64,000 nucleotides of DNA from Blakeslea trispora (lineage: Eukaryota > Mucoromycota > Mucoromycetes > Mucorales > Choanephoraceae): the NCBI GenBank assembly GCA_025331445.1, contig JAIWNE010000131.1, positions 27,556 through 91,555 of the forward strand. The letters run 5' to 3'. The notes under the pieces were generated by a model, which saw only the letters and a list, made by a program, of their open reading frames with translations, ran no database searches and was not told the origin of the DNA. The translations under genes were made by a program, and so were the position numbers. Of this stretch, positions 34,372-48,049 are shown one piece after another (the first letter of the stretch is position 1; each line of letters begins with the position of its first letter).

Positions 34372-34708
34372 AATGATGCGAAATTTATTTGGGAAAAAAA
34401 AAGAGAGAGAGAGAGAAGGGAACGGACTCTTAAATTGGTTGTCAAACCTTTACTTTCAAATAGTGTGTCGGGAGTAAAATCTCAGTGAACAATGCTTAAA
34501 AAAAAAGATTGGGGGTTTCTATCTTTCATTTGTTGTAAAAGAATGTTTTGGTTTCGACTTTTATAGAGACTGTATTTTTTTTTAATCCAATTACATTCGT
34601 TCAATAGTCAATGAAATTAAGCTGCAGTAGATGTTGACTTGTTTTTTTTGTTTAGGTTGACTTTAGCACATATATCGCTTGCTCTTTGATTAGATTAAAT
34701 ATACAGGC
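34372..34708. other. intergenic
   Basis: 336 bp holding the Zn2Cys6 promoter and the MFS 3' flank; A/T runs only. Confidence 0.4.
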
Positions 34709-35842
34709 TTATTGAATGTTTGTAAAATCAGGATGTCTATCTCCCGCCAATTCTGCTCCTCCTGCTCTGTAAATCCGATAGTGTCTTGCTTCGGAAGTCA
34801 TATTTATCTTTTGTTTTGCTTCTCTCAAAATGGAATATCGGATAATATAGACTACAGAAAGCTGTGAAAAAAGTAAAGCTAATACAATTATCTTGCTGGT
34901 TGTATGATTTGAATCATCTGATAAAGACAAGAAAGAAAAATGAACAAGTCATGTTTGAAGGCCACAGCTTTTGCTCTTTCTTACCATGGAATAGGTGACT
35001 GCCAATCACACTTGCTGTAAATCCAAATGAAACAATTGCACCTGTAGCTATTGCTCTCCTGGTCATTCCAGCACTAAAAGAAGTGCAAAGCATCAATAAA
35101 CTTTAGGTATACTCAATTTGAATTTGAAGCAACATACAAATTACTAATTGCCCAAATAACCACAAGTGCTTTTTTTACATTAGCAACTACAAACAGACTA
35201 CATCCTACTATGTATCTGTCTTGAAACGTAGCTAGAGTTATTGACAAAAAGGCAGCTATAATGGCTACTGACATTGTGCCGAGAATCAAAATAAATTGAG
35301 ATGCATCTTTTCGATATCCTAATCAAGAAAGAGTATTATTAAAACATCACCCATCATTTTACTGCTTTTTTCTTATATTTAGTTTTTACCAGAAATATAG
35401 CACATCATGACAGTAACAAAGGCGGCAAGAATAAATGGCAAAATACAAAAGAAGTCTTTTAGATCAGATGAACTTGTATTTACTTCTTTTATGACAATCA
35501 GCAAGAAGGCCGTCAATGCTTGAGAGATCAGTGCTGAAAGACTATAGACAATGATGTATGCATATGTTTTAGGATCGGTGAATACAGAGCCTGCTTGCTC
35601 CCAAGACCAATCATTGAAGTTTAATGTACTGATATCTATGAGCCAGTCAAACACAATAAACAGCCCATTCTTTTTTTCGTGTGAATTTATATCGACATAC
35701 CCTTTTCGATTTCTTGGTGAATCTTTAAGCGCTGGTTTTCTGTCAAGAAATTAGGATGATTGATATCGTTGGGTAGTTGCCAAAAAGCTATAGCGCCAAG
35801 CAAAATGCAAGACACTCCTTGCATAATGCATAGCCTTTTCTT
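34709..35842 (-). pseudogene. C-terminal half of an MFS permease (Dal5/TNA1-like)
   Basis: Five minus-strand exons are clear and stay in frame: 35842-35701, 35635-35390, 35318-35138, 35073-34985, 34917-34709 (288 codons). They cover about TM6 to TM12 of the anion:cation symporter family of allantoate and vitamin permeases: QGVSCILLGAIAFWQLPND...FLTENQRLKIHQEI, WSWEQAGSVFTDPKTYAYIIVY, a GYRKDASQ loop, NFAGMTRRAIATGAIVSFGF and the C-terminal ELAGDRHPDFTNI. No N-terminal half, start codon or TM1-5 motifs could be found upstream to about 37.3 kb. The remaining half has no stop or frameshift, so the truncation may be recent, or distant 5' exons were missed. Confidence 0.6.
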
Positions 35843-38013
35843 CTTGAATTAATATGTTTTCTTGTCCAATTCCATCTACGTTGCATGATTTACCACGTCC
35901 ATTGATTTCCTGTCTTTTTAGTTTCATACACCAACACATCTCTCACGCTATCTGCCAAATAGCGAAATGACCAGAAAATACCCAAGCGCAGTATCGATTG
36001 ATCTCTTGAATAAAAAGTTGAAATATAATATAGAGCACAAGGCAAAAATGCTTTTTTTTTTATTCATATGCAAAAAATCAGTACACTCTTCCATCCACTA
36101 TCCTGTACAATAACTTCCTTACCTACCTGCTTCAAGAATATTACAAAGTAATCTGACAAACAATACACTTGCATTGTTTGTACAAAACTTTATAGAAACT
36201 GCAGCAACACCCCAAACACTTTTTTTTTTAATCATCAGACTGTTTTGTTAGTTTTCAGGTTTTGGCAAAAGATAGACTGTCATTTACCACATAAGAATAC
36301 TTAAAAAATAATGACTCTTCCATCGTCTCAAAATGATTACTGATGGTATGTTGAGCAAAATTGCGCAAAAGTAATAGGCGCATGATGCTGATACAAGTGA
36401 TTGCTTTTGTATATGTTGGTTTTCAGTAAGACCCAAAATGTCAATAGAGTCATTGTTCAAACTAAGTGTTGTTTTAGAATCGAGTGCTTTTTGTTTAGAA
36501 TAAGCTTGAACTTACTCATTGAATGAAACAAAAAAGTAAAATGTACAAAGAATGGGCATGATGTACAAGTCTATTTTGCTACATTTTTTTTCAATTAAAC
36601 TCTATACGAATAAATCATCACAACCACTTGATATATTTTCTTTGTTACCATATAAGCGGCACCCGATGAACAAACACAGTCTGGCTAACATCTCTTTCAT
36701 CTCTTTCTATTGGCATAATAAAAACCAAGAGACGTTTATACAAACCTTTTAAAATGTATAGTCAGATAAAAGAAAGAAGAACCTAATGAACCTTTGCCCT
36801 TTAAGAAATTACAGTTTATGTAAGCAGCCTATTTGAAATTTCCCTTTTTTTTGAATATCTACAGATTTTCTGCATACATGAGTATTAGAGGGGGAGAGGG
36901 AGATCAAAGGAGGTAGTCTAGCTGAATTGATATGCATGCACAAGAAAAAAAAGAGGATTGCTATTTACCGTTCAGTCTTTGTCAAGACAAATAGGCTATA
37001 AACAATATTTTACTTACTATGCACTCATTTTCACACTCAAAACATATGATCATACTGCTAGAAAGACCATGTTGTCCAAAAAACCGGTTGATGCAATCAA
37101 ATTCTAGAATAACTTCTTTTCAACATTGAAAAGAAACCGACTGTGTATATACATAATGTTTACTAAACACAGCTGCATATTCAAATTTGCATTTATAAGA
37201 ATAATAAGTAAGACGTCTTGGAGAACGAACAAGTTGCAGTCATTTGGATCCATTTTAGTTGACCAAAAAAGAACAGTGGGAAACAGCTCTGTCAATTAAC
37301 AGCTCAATACGTGCCACAAATGTCAGTCGGGTTCTATTTTCCCTGAAAGAGAAGTAACAAACAAGTACACAGCATACTACTCGAAGAAAAAAAACAAAGG
37401 AGAGTTGTATGGTGCTCTCCTTTATTTTTTTTAGCTACTCTTTCTGTTCTTGTTACAGAGTAACTAAAGATCATTCTTTCTTTCAAGTATTATTTAAAAC
37501 AGTTGGAATTAGGATTGTTTTTTTGGGGTTGTGGGTTCTTTGGATACACAAAGAAGTTGTTTTTCATTGAAATATGTTTTGTTGAAGAAATGCTCTTTCC
37601 AGCTAAATGTTAATTTATTTCGTTCATTTAGTGAACGATTGCTGATGAAGTTAAACACGAAATTTATACAATGGCACACGTTTTTTTTTTTTGGCTTTGC
37701 TTTTCTTTGTTTGTTTGTACCGTCAAGTTTCAATCAATGTATTTCTTTGTTCAGGTAATTTAGTGACTTTATACATAAGCACTTTTCTTTTTCCAAACAC
37801 TTTAAAGAATATCGTGTAATAAAGGAATATTACAATGCAGCCATCATCAAAAACATGCAAATTCAGAAACTGAGATTCATAAATTAAATAGACCGCGACA
37901 TATAGGAAAGAAAGAAAAAGAAGCATATTTATAAATATATATATAGTTTGTGTGTATGTGCTTATGTGTATGTGCGTTATAAACATATGTATATGTAACC
38001 AAAGAAAAAAAAA
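35843..38013. other. gene-poor stretch
   Basis: About 2.2 kb with no supportable gene; one strong hairpin (37387-37432) is listed separately. The 5' half of the MFS gene would be expected here but is not recognisable. Confidence 0.5.
37387..37432. repeat. foldback hairpin, 18-bp arms
   Basis: Arms 37387-37404 (A8-C-AAAGGAGAG) and 37415-37432 (CTCTCCTTT-A-T8) pair with a single C/A mismatch around a 10-nt loop. Not near any gene. Confidence 0.6.
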
Positions 38014-39240
38014 TTAAATAGAGTATCTTCTCGATAAATTAGGTTGGCTGGCAAAAGTATGATTTGGGAATTCAAGAGATGTAAAGGAAGGTGATTGAAG
38101 TGGCAAAACACTCAAACGAGTGCTATCATGAATAGTCTTGAGCTGCTTTTGGTGAAAGGAATACTTTCTTCTATGCGTTATCACTCGCTTGTTATTTACA
38201 CTTCGTCTTCTCGTTCGAATACTTGTCGTATTCATGCGCATGGATGGAACAAGTGTACCCAATGACTCCTTCTGCTCATTTCGTGTGTTTGGATGCTTTT
38301 TGCTTGGAGATGTATGATGGGTCGAAATAGGCGAAACAAGGGCTTTGTCAACTACTAAATTGGTAATCGCAAACAAGATGGCCCACACAAAGACTCCACC
38401 CAGACTATTGTTTGGTACATGATAATCGCTATTTGAGACTGATTCAAATGCAATGGATATCAGAGCATGTGGTACATGGAGTAACGGTAATAACAGTAGC
38501 ACCGATAGCCGAGAGTCAAATGATAAGCTGTTCTTTTTGTTGTTTGCGATGGTCACAATTGTATTAATCTGGTTTTGATTAAAAGAGCTTGCACTGACAA
38601 AACTGATTCTTTGATCTGCAGATTCCATTCTATCTGTTTCAGGGGGTGCTAAATCTCTAGAAAGAGAGTCGATCATAGCAAGCGATGTATCTAGTCTTTT
38701 AAATGATTCCATCAGCACATCCTCGGTTGCTCCTTGTTTCTGAGTTTGAATCATGTAGCTTGAAGAGGAAGAAGACGAAAGTCTTTGGGTATGGATAGGG
38801 GTTGTTGGATGGTTGTGCTTTTGATGATGGGCAGTATGGTTGCTGCTTATAGGATTGTAACTGTTGGTGGATAGTGCGGCAGATCTCTTGAGGGTGGATG
38901 GGTATGACAAGGGCCTCACTGGAACCCGACTTACTCTTCTCTTCTGGTGCTGACGTTGTTCAGAAGATGAGGATGAGGATAGCTTTCTGACCATAGGAAT
39001 ACTGCCTACAGGCTTTGGTGAAGCAGACCTAGCGTCATTCTGACTGACGGCTTCATTTGCCTCTTGAATTAGACTTGAGAGGAGATCGGAAATACGATCC
39101 AGTTTAGCATCTTCTTCTTCACTGTCTTCATTACTATCTAACTGTAATAATGATCCGGGAGGTAATGCTGAAACTGGCTCAGAATATAGAGAGGCGGTAA
39201 GAGAACCAAAGTCATCATTTTGTTGTTCAAGAGGGTGCAT
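38014..39240 (-). CDS. Ser-rich protein with two hydrophobic segments, unknown
   Basis: Single exon, 408 aa. The N-terminal 45 residues are acidic (NEDSEEEDAKLD). A long Ser/His/Arg-rich disordered region carries many possible phosphosites (RKLSSSSSSEQ, QRLSSSSSSS, RRVSRVPVRP). Two hydrophobic stretches lie at about 244-265 (SVLLLLPLLHVPHALISIAF) and 280-299 (GGVFVWAILFAITNLVVDKA). The tail is basic and ends RRYSI. The shape suits a tail-anchored or hairpin protein with a regulated cytosolic part. No family recognised. Confidence 0.6.
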   Translation of the reverse strand: MHPLEQQNDDFGSLTASLYSEPVSALPPGSLLQLDSNEDSEEEDAKLDRISDLLSSLIQEANEAVSQNDARSASPKPVGSIPMVRKLSSSSSSEQRQHQKRRVSRVPVRPLSYPSTLKRSAALSTNSYNPISSNHTAHHQKHNHPTTPIHTQRLSSSSSSSYMIQTQKQGATEDVLMESFKRLDTSLAMIDSLSRDLAPPETDRMESADQRISFVSASSFNQNQINTIVTIANNKKNSLSFDSRLSVLLLLPLLHVPHALISIAFESVSNSDYHVPNNSLGGVFVWAILFAITNLVVDKALVSPISTHHTSPSKKHPNTRNEQKESLGTLVPSMRMNTTSIRTRRRSVNNKRVITHRRKYSFHQKQLKTIHDSTRLSVLPLQSPSFTSLEFPNHTFASQPNLSRRYSI

Positions 39241-40306
39241 TATCTATAAATGAAAAGAGTTTCGATAGTTAGTTGACAACCAACATAGCAGAAAAGGGAG
39301 GATTGCTTACAATATCTATGTTGTTTCTCTTTAGTTTCTTAAGTTGAATAGAAAGTGAAAAGACGAGAAAAAAGACGAGAAAAAAGACGAGAAAAAAGAA
39401 AAGAAAAACAAAAAAGGTACTTCTTTATATGCAAAAAAAAAAAGTAAAATTGCGGATGCTTAAAATCCCTTTTTTTTTTCTTTTCTTGTACTGCAGTTAT
39501 TTTCTTTTTTTCATAAAATTTCCATTTTTATATAGCAAAGATACCTTCGCCATCATATGCTTCATTTATGTGGTACCTGCTTGCATTATGTGATTTTGAA
39601 CATTGCTAGTAATTTTTTTATGCCTCCGAAGACTTTGCGTCGCCGCATAAAATATCATTTTCAGGTCTTCTGATTTAAACCAGATCATGTAAGAGGGCTA
39701 AGTTTCCAAAAATCAAGATATGGAATTTTGCTTACAACTACAATAGCTTCATAAAGCGCCTTAAGGGAGCATAGTCGTAACACACACATATGCGGACTAT
39801 AGTAGCCAGATCAAATAAGAAATTTTGGTTTGTCAAGATATGATGTGATGTAACAGAAAGTCTATTCTCCTATTGAATCCCTCGAGCTGTCATACACCGA
39901 CAAGTAATCACATGTTGTTTATTTTCCATAGCAAACACACCGATTATAGTTAACCAAATTGACAGTTTTTTCATTCTTGTCCAATCATCTTTCTTTCCAC
40001 TGTTTTCATTAGCCATTTTTGTTTTTTTAGATAACAGCCATTATGGAGGTATGACGGATTTTTGTTTATCTGACATAACAGACAACATCTTGAAAAGAAA
40101 CTCAGTATGTATAAGCTTGCTTTTCGTTTCTTTTATCATTGTTTCTCTCTTGCCCTGATATGTGTATTACTCGAATCTATTTTGAAAAGCAGCTTGGGGG
40201 GGGGGGGTCGAGAAGACAGTCAAACCCCCCCTCTTCGTTCTAAAGGTTTCTGACCCTTTTGTCATTTTTGTTTTTTGTCTTTGCTTATAACCGAAAAAAA
40301 AGAAAC
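39241..40306. other. intergenic
   Basis: Divergent spacer of about 1.1 kb. It contains a 12-bp tandem repeat (39362-39397) and a G12 tract (40196-40207) with a C7 tract (40225-40231) shortly before the Mic12-like gene; no gene seen. Confidence 0.5.
39362..39397. repeat. 12-bp tandem repeat x3
   Basis: Three perfect copies of GACGAGAAAAAA, upstream of the minus-strand Ser-rich protein gene. Confidence 0.9.
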
Positions 40307-40743
40307 ATGCCTAAAGCTAGCACTGCATTAGCTGGTGTTATACTTGTAACAGCTTTGACTTATCAGTCGCGTATCAACTTGATCTCACAAACTGCTCAAG
40401 TTCAAAAAGAGATTGATCACATCAAAGACAGAAACGATTCCATCACACGCAAATCCCACGAACCTCATACTCGACTTTCTCTTCAACGTCCCCTCAGTCC
40501 TGTCGAGCGCTTTGTAGACAACACTAGTCTGTATTATAATGCTCGACTTGTTCCTTCAGGTAAAAAAAAAAAGAGTTGTGGAGATAAAAGTAGTCACACT
40601 AATGCTGGAATTCAACAGTGAAAGAATCATGGAATGCCCAAGTCATGCAATTCACATTTGCACTCATCCAATCAGATCTACCTAGAAGATGTAGCCAATT
40701 TGTCAAAGAAAACATATTTGGAAAGCAAGATACCATACAATAG
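40307..40743 (+). CDS. MICOS subunit Mic12/Mic13-like
   Basis: Two exons, 40307-40559 and 40619-40743, giving 125 aa. The N-terminus (STALAGVILVTALTYQSRI) is a single TM segment. The C-terminal part has RFVDNTSLYYNARLVPSVKESWNAQVMQFTFAL, where the ESWN motif matches the conserved RDSWN region of animal QIL1/MIC13 and fungal Mic12 (Aim5). These proteins link the Mic10 and Mic60 subcomplexes at mitochondrial crista junctions. The family is poorly conserved, so the call rests on length, topology and the W-N block. It is convergent with SUA5, 64 bp apart. The ORF upstream of ATG 40307 is leader sequence. Confidence 0.65.
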
Positions 40744-40807
40744 ACTATTTTTTTTAAGAGAGGGATAACTGTACATTTTTGAGTATTTATAATAACAATA
40801 AAGCAAT

Positions 40808-42037
40808 CTAAAGGTCTATAATTTTGGCTGCGGCTTTTCTCAACCGGTTCATAACAGCCATTCCTTCTCTGTCTTCAGGGATGCCTTCGACAAAGATAAG
40901 ATCTACTGTACGCTCATCCAGATCACGTAAACCTCTAAACATGCCTCGGGCCACTTCGTCAGGATGGCCATGACGACCCATCTGCAGAGAGATACAATCA
41001 ATACCACTCAGCTTGCACTCTGTTTCCCAAACGGCCTCTTGGCCATCCTGTGTCGTACGAAGTATGCCTACTTTAGAAATGCCTACACCTGTTTTCTGAA
41101 CAAGTGCCAATTGTTCTTCACACACCTTGTCAAATGAATCATGCTGTCCTTCAATCAAAATGACCATCGCTTCAGGTGAATAGTGACGGTATTTCATGCC
41201 AGGCGTTGTGGGCGCCATTTCCAACTCCTTGTCAACAAAATGCTTTCTGTACACTTGTAGCTTTTCCATGCCTTCTACTGTTTTGAGTTCTTCGTAAGTC
41301 AGACCACCAGGTCGTAGAATAGCAGGTGGGTTTCTCAATCCATCCAGCACGGTGCTCTCTACACCCACATTACATAATCCACCATCCAAGATATAAGGAA
41401 TTCGACCTTGTAAGTCATGATAGACATGACTGGCCAATGTAGGCGATGGTTTTCCAGATGAATTAGCTGATGGCGCAGCCAAAGGAAAACCACATGCCTC
41501 TATCAGACTACGGGCTACAGGATGAGCAGGGAATCGAACGGCCACAGTAGGGTGACCACAAGTGACAGAGACCGGAACGATATCGGAAGAAGGCAAAATA
41601 ATGGTCAGAGGTCCAGGCCAAAACTGCTGAATGATGGATACATAAACTGAAGGTATTGTCCTGTTGGGTAGAATGGTCTTTAGCATCTCGAGTGAAGAGA
41701 CATGCACGATGAGTGGGTTGTCTTGAGGTCTATTCTTGGCAGCAAAGATCTTGCTGACTGCATTGGCATCGAGTGCATTGGCAGCCAAACCATAAACAGT
41801 CTCGGTTGGCATACCAACAGTCTCGCCTTGTTTTAGCCAATGAACTGCTTGGTCAATAGCCTGCTGGTCTTCTGGTGTTGCGATGACACTTGTAGCGTTT
41901 TGTTCAGGAAACTCACTATGGGTTGCCTTTTTGAACGTAAAGCTCTTGATGTTTACTTTTTTCACTTGAGTCTCAAACATGGTGGAAGAAAAGGAACGGC
42001 GAATAAGATAAGAAGCAGTTTTTAAAGGAAACCGCAT
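40808..42037 (-). CDS. SUA5: threonylcarbamoyl-AMP synthase
   Basis: Makes threonylcarbamoyl-AMP from threonine, bicarbonate and ATP for t6A37 in ANN-decoding tRNAs. Single exon, 409 aa from ATG 42037. The YrdC domain (about 60-250) shows KQGETVGMPTETVYGLAANA, KIFAAKNRPQDNPLIVHV, PGPLTIIL, AVRFPAHPVA, LAAPSANSSGKPSPT and ESTVLDG. The C-terminal Sua5 domain (about 290-409) is preceded by the PGMKYRHYSP linker. The first 19 residues (MRFPLKTASYLIRRSFSST) look like a mitochondrial presequence, and an in-frame ATG at 41980 (MFETQ) would give a cytosolic form. Confidence 0.94.
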   Translation of the reverse strand: MRFPLKTASYLIRRSFSSTMFETQVKKVNIKSFTFKKATHSEFPEQNATSVIATPEDQQAIDQAVHWLKQGETVGMPTETVYGLAANALDANAVSKIFAAKNRPQDNPLIVHVSSLEMLKTILPNRTIPSVYVSIIQQFWPGPLTIILPSSDIVPVSVTCGHPTVAVRFPAHPVARSLIEACGFPLAAPSANSSGKPSPTLASHVYHDLQGRIPYILDGGLCNVGVESTVLDGLRNPPAILRPGGLTYEELKTVEGMEKLQVYRKHFVDKELEMAPTTPGMKYRHYSPEAMVILIEGQHDSFDKVCEEQLALVQKTGVGISKVGILRTTQDGQEAVWETECKLSGIDCISLQMGRHGHPDEVARGMFRGLRDLDERTVDLIFVEGIPEDREGMAVMNRLRKAAAKIIDL

Positions 42038-42598
42038 GTAAATAGAGTTATCCAGCACCAAAAAAAAAAGAGTTTTTTTTTTTGATACATTAGGTTACAC
42101 TTACCACATCCTAAGCCACTAAGAACCGATCGGAGAGTGAGGGTCCTTATCAGATCCATCAAGAGGGAGTTCTGTATCTTTTTTTTTGTCCTTTACTTTC
42201 TCTATATGATTTATTCAATCTTGTTTGGAAATACATGGCTTTGCTCAGATAGACAATCATCTGGCTCAATTCATTGAATGTTCTGTTACTTATACTCTAT
42301 ATCGAAATTATAAACATTCATCAAACACACTTATTAGCCTGCCTAATTTTGATTGCATTTCACTTATCATTAGAAGAAGAGAGACAATCTGATGCCTATT
42401 TCACTTTAAATTTCTTCTCTTCATTAGACTAGAATACTCTCATGTACACTCAAGATGGCTCATAAGTTCTTTTTTTTGTTTTTATTAAAGAAAGAGGAAG
42501 TGTTAAGCTTGCACTAGTTTCGTGTAACCTGTCTGGCATGTAAAAAAAAGAGGGGGAAAAATGAATTCTCTCTTTTTCTAAGCAAAAGGAAAGAAACG
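42038..42598. other. divergent intergenic region
   Basis: Upstream regions of SUA5 (minus) and ERV46 (plus). AT-rich; no gene or clear TATA box. Confidence 0.4.
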
Positions 42599-44159
42599 AT
42601 GGTGTCCAACTCCTTTCTCAAAAGGTTTCGAAGACTAGATGCCTATGCAAAAACCCTTGATGACTTTCGTGTTAGAACAGCCACTGGTGGCACCGGTAAA
42701 CAGATGCTATAGCTTCATCTAGTCATCCCTTGCCTAACTAAACTGATCAATAGTGACCTTACTCACTGGCATCACCATCTTGGTACTTGTTTTCTTTGAA
42801 GTGCTTCGATATATGACACCCGTTATGCAATCCGAAATTATTGTTGATGGTGGCAAGTTGGTATGCTCTTTTTTTTTAGATAATTATGTACACATAACTC
42901 ACTCACGCGTTACATGTGGAACACAGGAAAAACTTCCAATTGCTTTTGACATCACTTTTCCTCACATCCCATGCTTTTGTAAGGCTCTTTTCTTTTGTTT
43001 TCCTTGGTTTAGATGATAACTGACAACATTTACATAGCACTTAGTTTGGATGTCATGGATGAAAGTGGAGAGCATATTAGTGAATACGATCATGATGTAT
43101 ATAAAGAACGATTGGATCAACAAGGCAATAGTATTATCAAAGAAAAGTCTGAAGGCAGGTTTTTATAGAACCAATAACAATGGAAGGAGACTGACTTGGA
43201 AGCGAAATTCCCACTTTACAGATCTACGCAACAATGCAGCCAAATTAGCTATGGAACATGGCGATCAAGTGCCTGATAATTATTGTGGGCCTTGTTATGG
43301 TGCTAATGCTAACAATAAGGAAAATCCTTGTTGTAATACATGTGAAGAAGTACAGCGAGCCTATACAGAAATGGGATGGAGTGCTGATGTAGATAGTTTT
43401 GAACAGGTAAATGCACATACATGCATATGCGTATATAAATCATTGAATCCTCTTTCTCTCTATAGTGTGTACGTGAGAACTGGAAAGAAAAGACAGAGGC
43501 ACAATCAAGAGAAGGCTGTCGTATTCACGGTACATTATCAGTCAACAAATTGCGTGGTAATTTCCACTTTTCTGCTGGCCGTGCTTTCAGCCACGGAAGA
43601 TCTCACATTCATGACATGTCATCTTTTTTGACAAATCAATACGGTCAAAATTTCATTCACCATATCAATCATTTACAATTCGGCGCTCATGAATATAATC
43701 TTCAAAAGCAAAAACGAACAAAATCAAAGAACATCATTCATCCCTTAGATGGTACAAAAGCAGGCACAACACAAAGTGAGTGATAGAATACCTCTTGCCC
43801 AGAAAAGAAAAAAAAAGTGAATAACCATCGTTTTTTTTTTAGCTTCTGCTATGCATCAATATTTCTTAAAGATTGTTCCTACTGAGTTTGACTTTATTAA
43901 TGGTAATCATGCTCGTACTTTCCAGTACTCTGTCAGTAAACAAGATCAGCTAGTAAACCAGAATGGAGGTCTTCCTGGTGTCTTCTTTATGCTTGACTAT
44001 TCTCCCATGCGTATCATTTACTCAGAAACTAGACCTACATTTGGCAGTTTCTTGACAAACGTATGTGGTATTATTGGTGGTATCTTCAGTGTGGCTAGCA
44101 TCATTGACAGTACACTTTACAGAGCCGAAAAGATATCCAAACAAAGAAAAGAAATGTAA
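42599..44159 (+). CDS. ERV46: ERV46/ERGIC3 COPII vesicle cargo receptor
   Basis: Membrane protein cycling between ER and Golgi with Erv41. Seven exons: 42599-42695, 42754-42860, 42927-42978, 43038-43154, 43222-43406, 43466-43775, 43843-44159; 394 aa (human ERGIC3 383). Features are an N-terminal RFRRLDAYAKTLDDFRVRTATGG, TM1 (LLTGITILVLVFFEVL), LDVMDESGEHISEYDHDVYKERLD, CGPCYGA and CCNTCEEVQRAY Cys clusters, GNFHFSAGRAFSH, and TM2 (LTNVCGIIGGIFSVASIID) near the C-terminus. Intron 4 appears to be GC-AG (AAG|GCAGGT at 43155). An alternative GT donor at 43131 would also keep the frame but delete eight residues of the loop. Confidence 0.92.
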
Positions 44160-46747
<2,588 letters not shown>

Positions 46748-47429
46748 ATTCAAATATAACAATTCAATGAGTCATATATCTAGTCTTTCGATGTGTCCTT
46801 TTTTTTTTGTCAGTCATTGATTTATTGCAATCTATTCAATATATTATGATTGTTATTCTCTTTTTATCTACTATCAATGAGCAAAAAAAAACAAAAGAAG
46901 GCCGTACAAAATATAGTTGCTTTAAAAAAAAAAAGCCCTTTCTCTTCTTTTGCATTAAGCGATGATTACTTGAACCTATGTTTTTTTTTTACAGGTTTAC
47001 CTCTCATTCACACTGTAGTTTTAGTGCTATTCAGAGAATTTTCATTGAAAATATCATGTCTAACTAAATCTTGAGTAATAAAAAAGGAAAGAGCCAATGA
47101 AAATCTTGGAAATAGCAGCCATGAAATGACTGTAATGCAAATGATCCTTTAATAAAGAGTCGTATTTCATTGGCCAAGTCAAAGTAAGCAAAAAAAAACA
47201 GATGGTTTTTACACACTTTATTCAGAATTTGTTCACCTACTTTTTTGAACCATTAATTTCAAGAAAAACAGTATGTCAGCTGCTGAACCGAGTACGGAGT
47301 TTACTTGAAACATTTCGTCCTTTCTTACCTTTACTCTCTTTTTTTTTCCCCTTCTCTTCTTCAAACCTTACAGCGCGACTCTCTCTCTTTCTTTCTTTCT
47401 TTTCTCTAGTTTATTTCTTGTTATCACAC
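46748..47429. other. intergenic
   Basis: Enolase 3' flank and the promoter of the V-ATPase G gene, with a TC-rich tract at 47330-47412; no gene seen. Confidence 0.5.
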
Positions 47430-48049
47430 ATGGTAAGTCCAAAGCAAACAAAAAAAGAACAATAGTGCTAGAGTAATAACGATACGTTCATCTCACTTCT
47501 CTACTATTCGTCATTAGTCTACTGCTAACTCTCAAGGTATTAACACACTCTTGGACGCCGAACGTGAAGCTGCCAAGATTGTTCAAAAAGCCAAACAATG
47601 TAGGTTATCTTTGAAATGTAGATGATGGATTGGAAGGGATTCGTTTGCTTATATTCAATTTGCGCGTTAGATCGTGTTCAGCGCTTGAAGGATGCTCGTT
47701 CAGAAGCAGCTAAAGAAATCGAAGAACTCAAAACACAAAAGAACACAGAATACCAAAACTTTGTTGCTCAGGTAAGATACATACGGGGCAATAAATAAAG
47801 TAGTGGAAAAAGGAAGTCAGAAAATAGAAAGTGATGTCAAGATAAAAAAAGATAGTTTACTTAAAGCATTCAATGTCATAGCACTCTGGACAATCAGATC
47901 AAAGTCTCAGTAAAGTCGATGAAGAAACTGAAGCCAAGATTGCAGAAATTCGTTCCGCTGCCGAAGAAAACAAGCAAGTTGCTATCGAGAAGTTGCTCAA
48001 AGCTATTACTAGTGTTGAAGCTAAACCTCATGAAAACTACCATGCTTAA
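47430..48049 (+). CDS. VMA10: V-type ATPase subunit G
   Basis: Part of the peripheral stalk joining the V1 and V0 sectors of the vacuolar proton pump. Four exons: 47430-47432 (the ATG alone), 47518-47599, 47671-47771, 47882-48049; 117 aa (yeast Vma10 114). The N-terminus GINTLLDAEREAAKIVQKAKQYR and the following charged coiled coil (RLKDARSEAAKEIEELK) are the family signature. The ATG is followed directly by GTAAGT, and the first residue after splicing is Ser. No other ATG gives the conserved N-terminus. Confidence 0.93.

Noticed and set aside
43132..43221. GT donor at 43131 as the main ERV46 splice site
   Set aside because: It keeps the frame but deletes eight residues where homologues have a loop; the GC donor fits better, though reads should decide.
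46850..47465. Short plus-strand frames between enolase and V-ATPase G
   Set aside because: Low-complexity, T- and A-run coded; the second overlaps the ATG of VMA10 in another frame.
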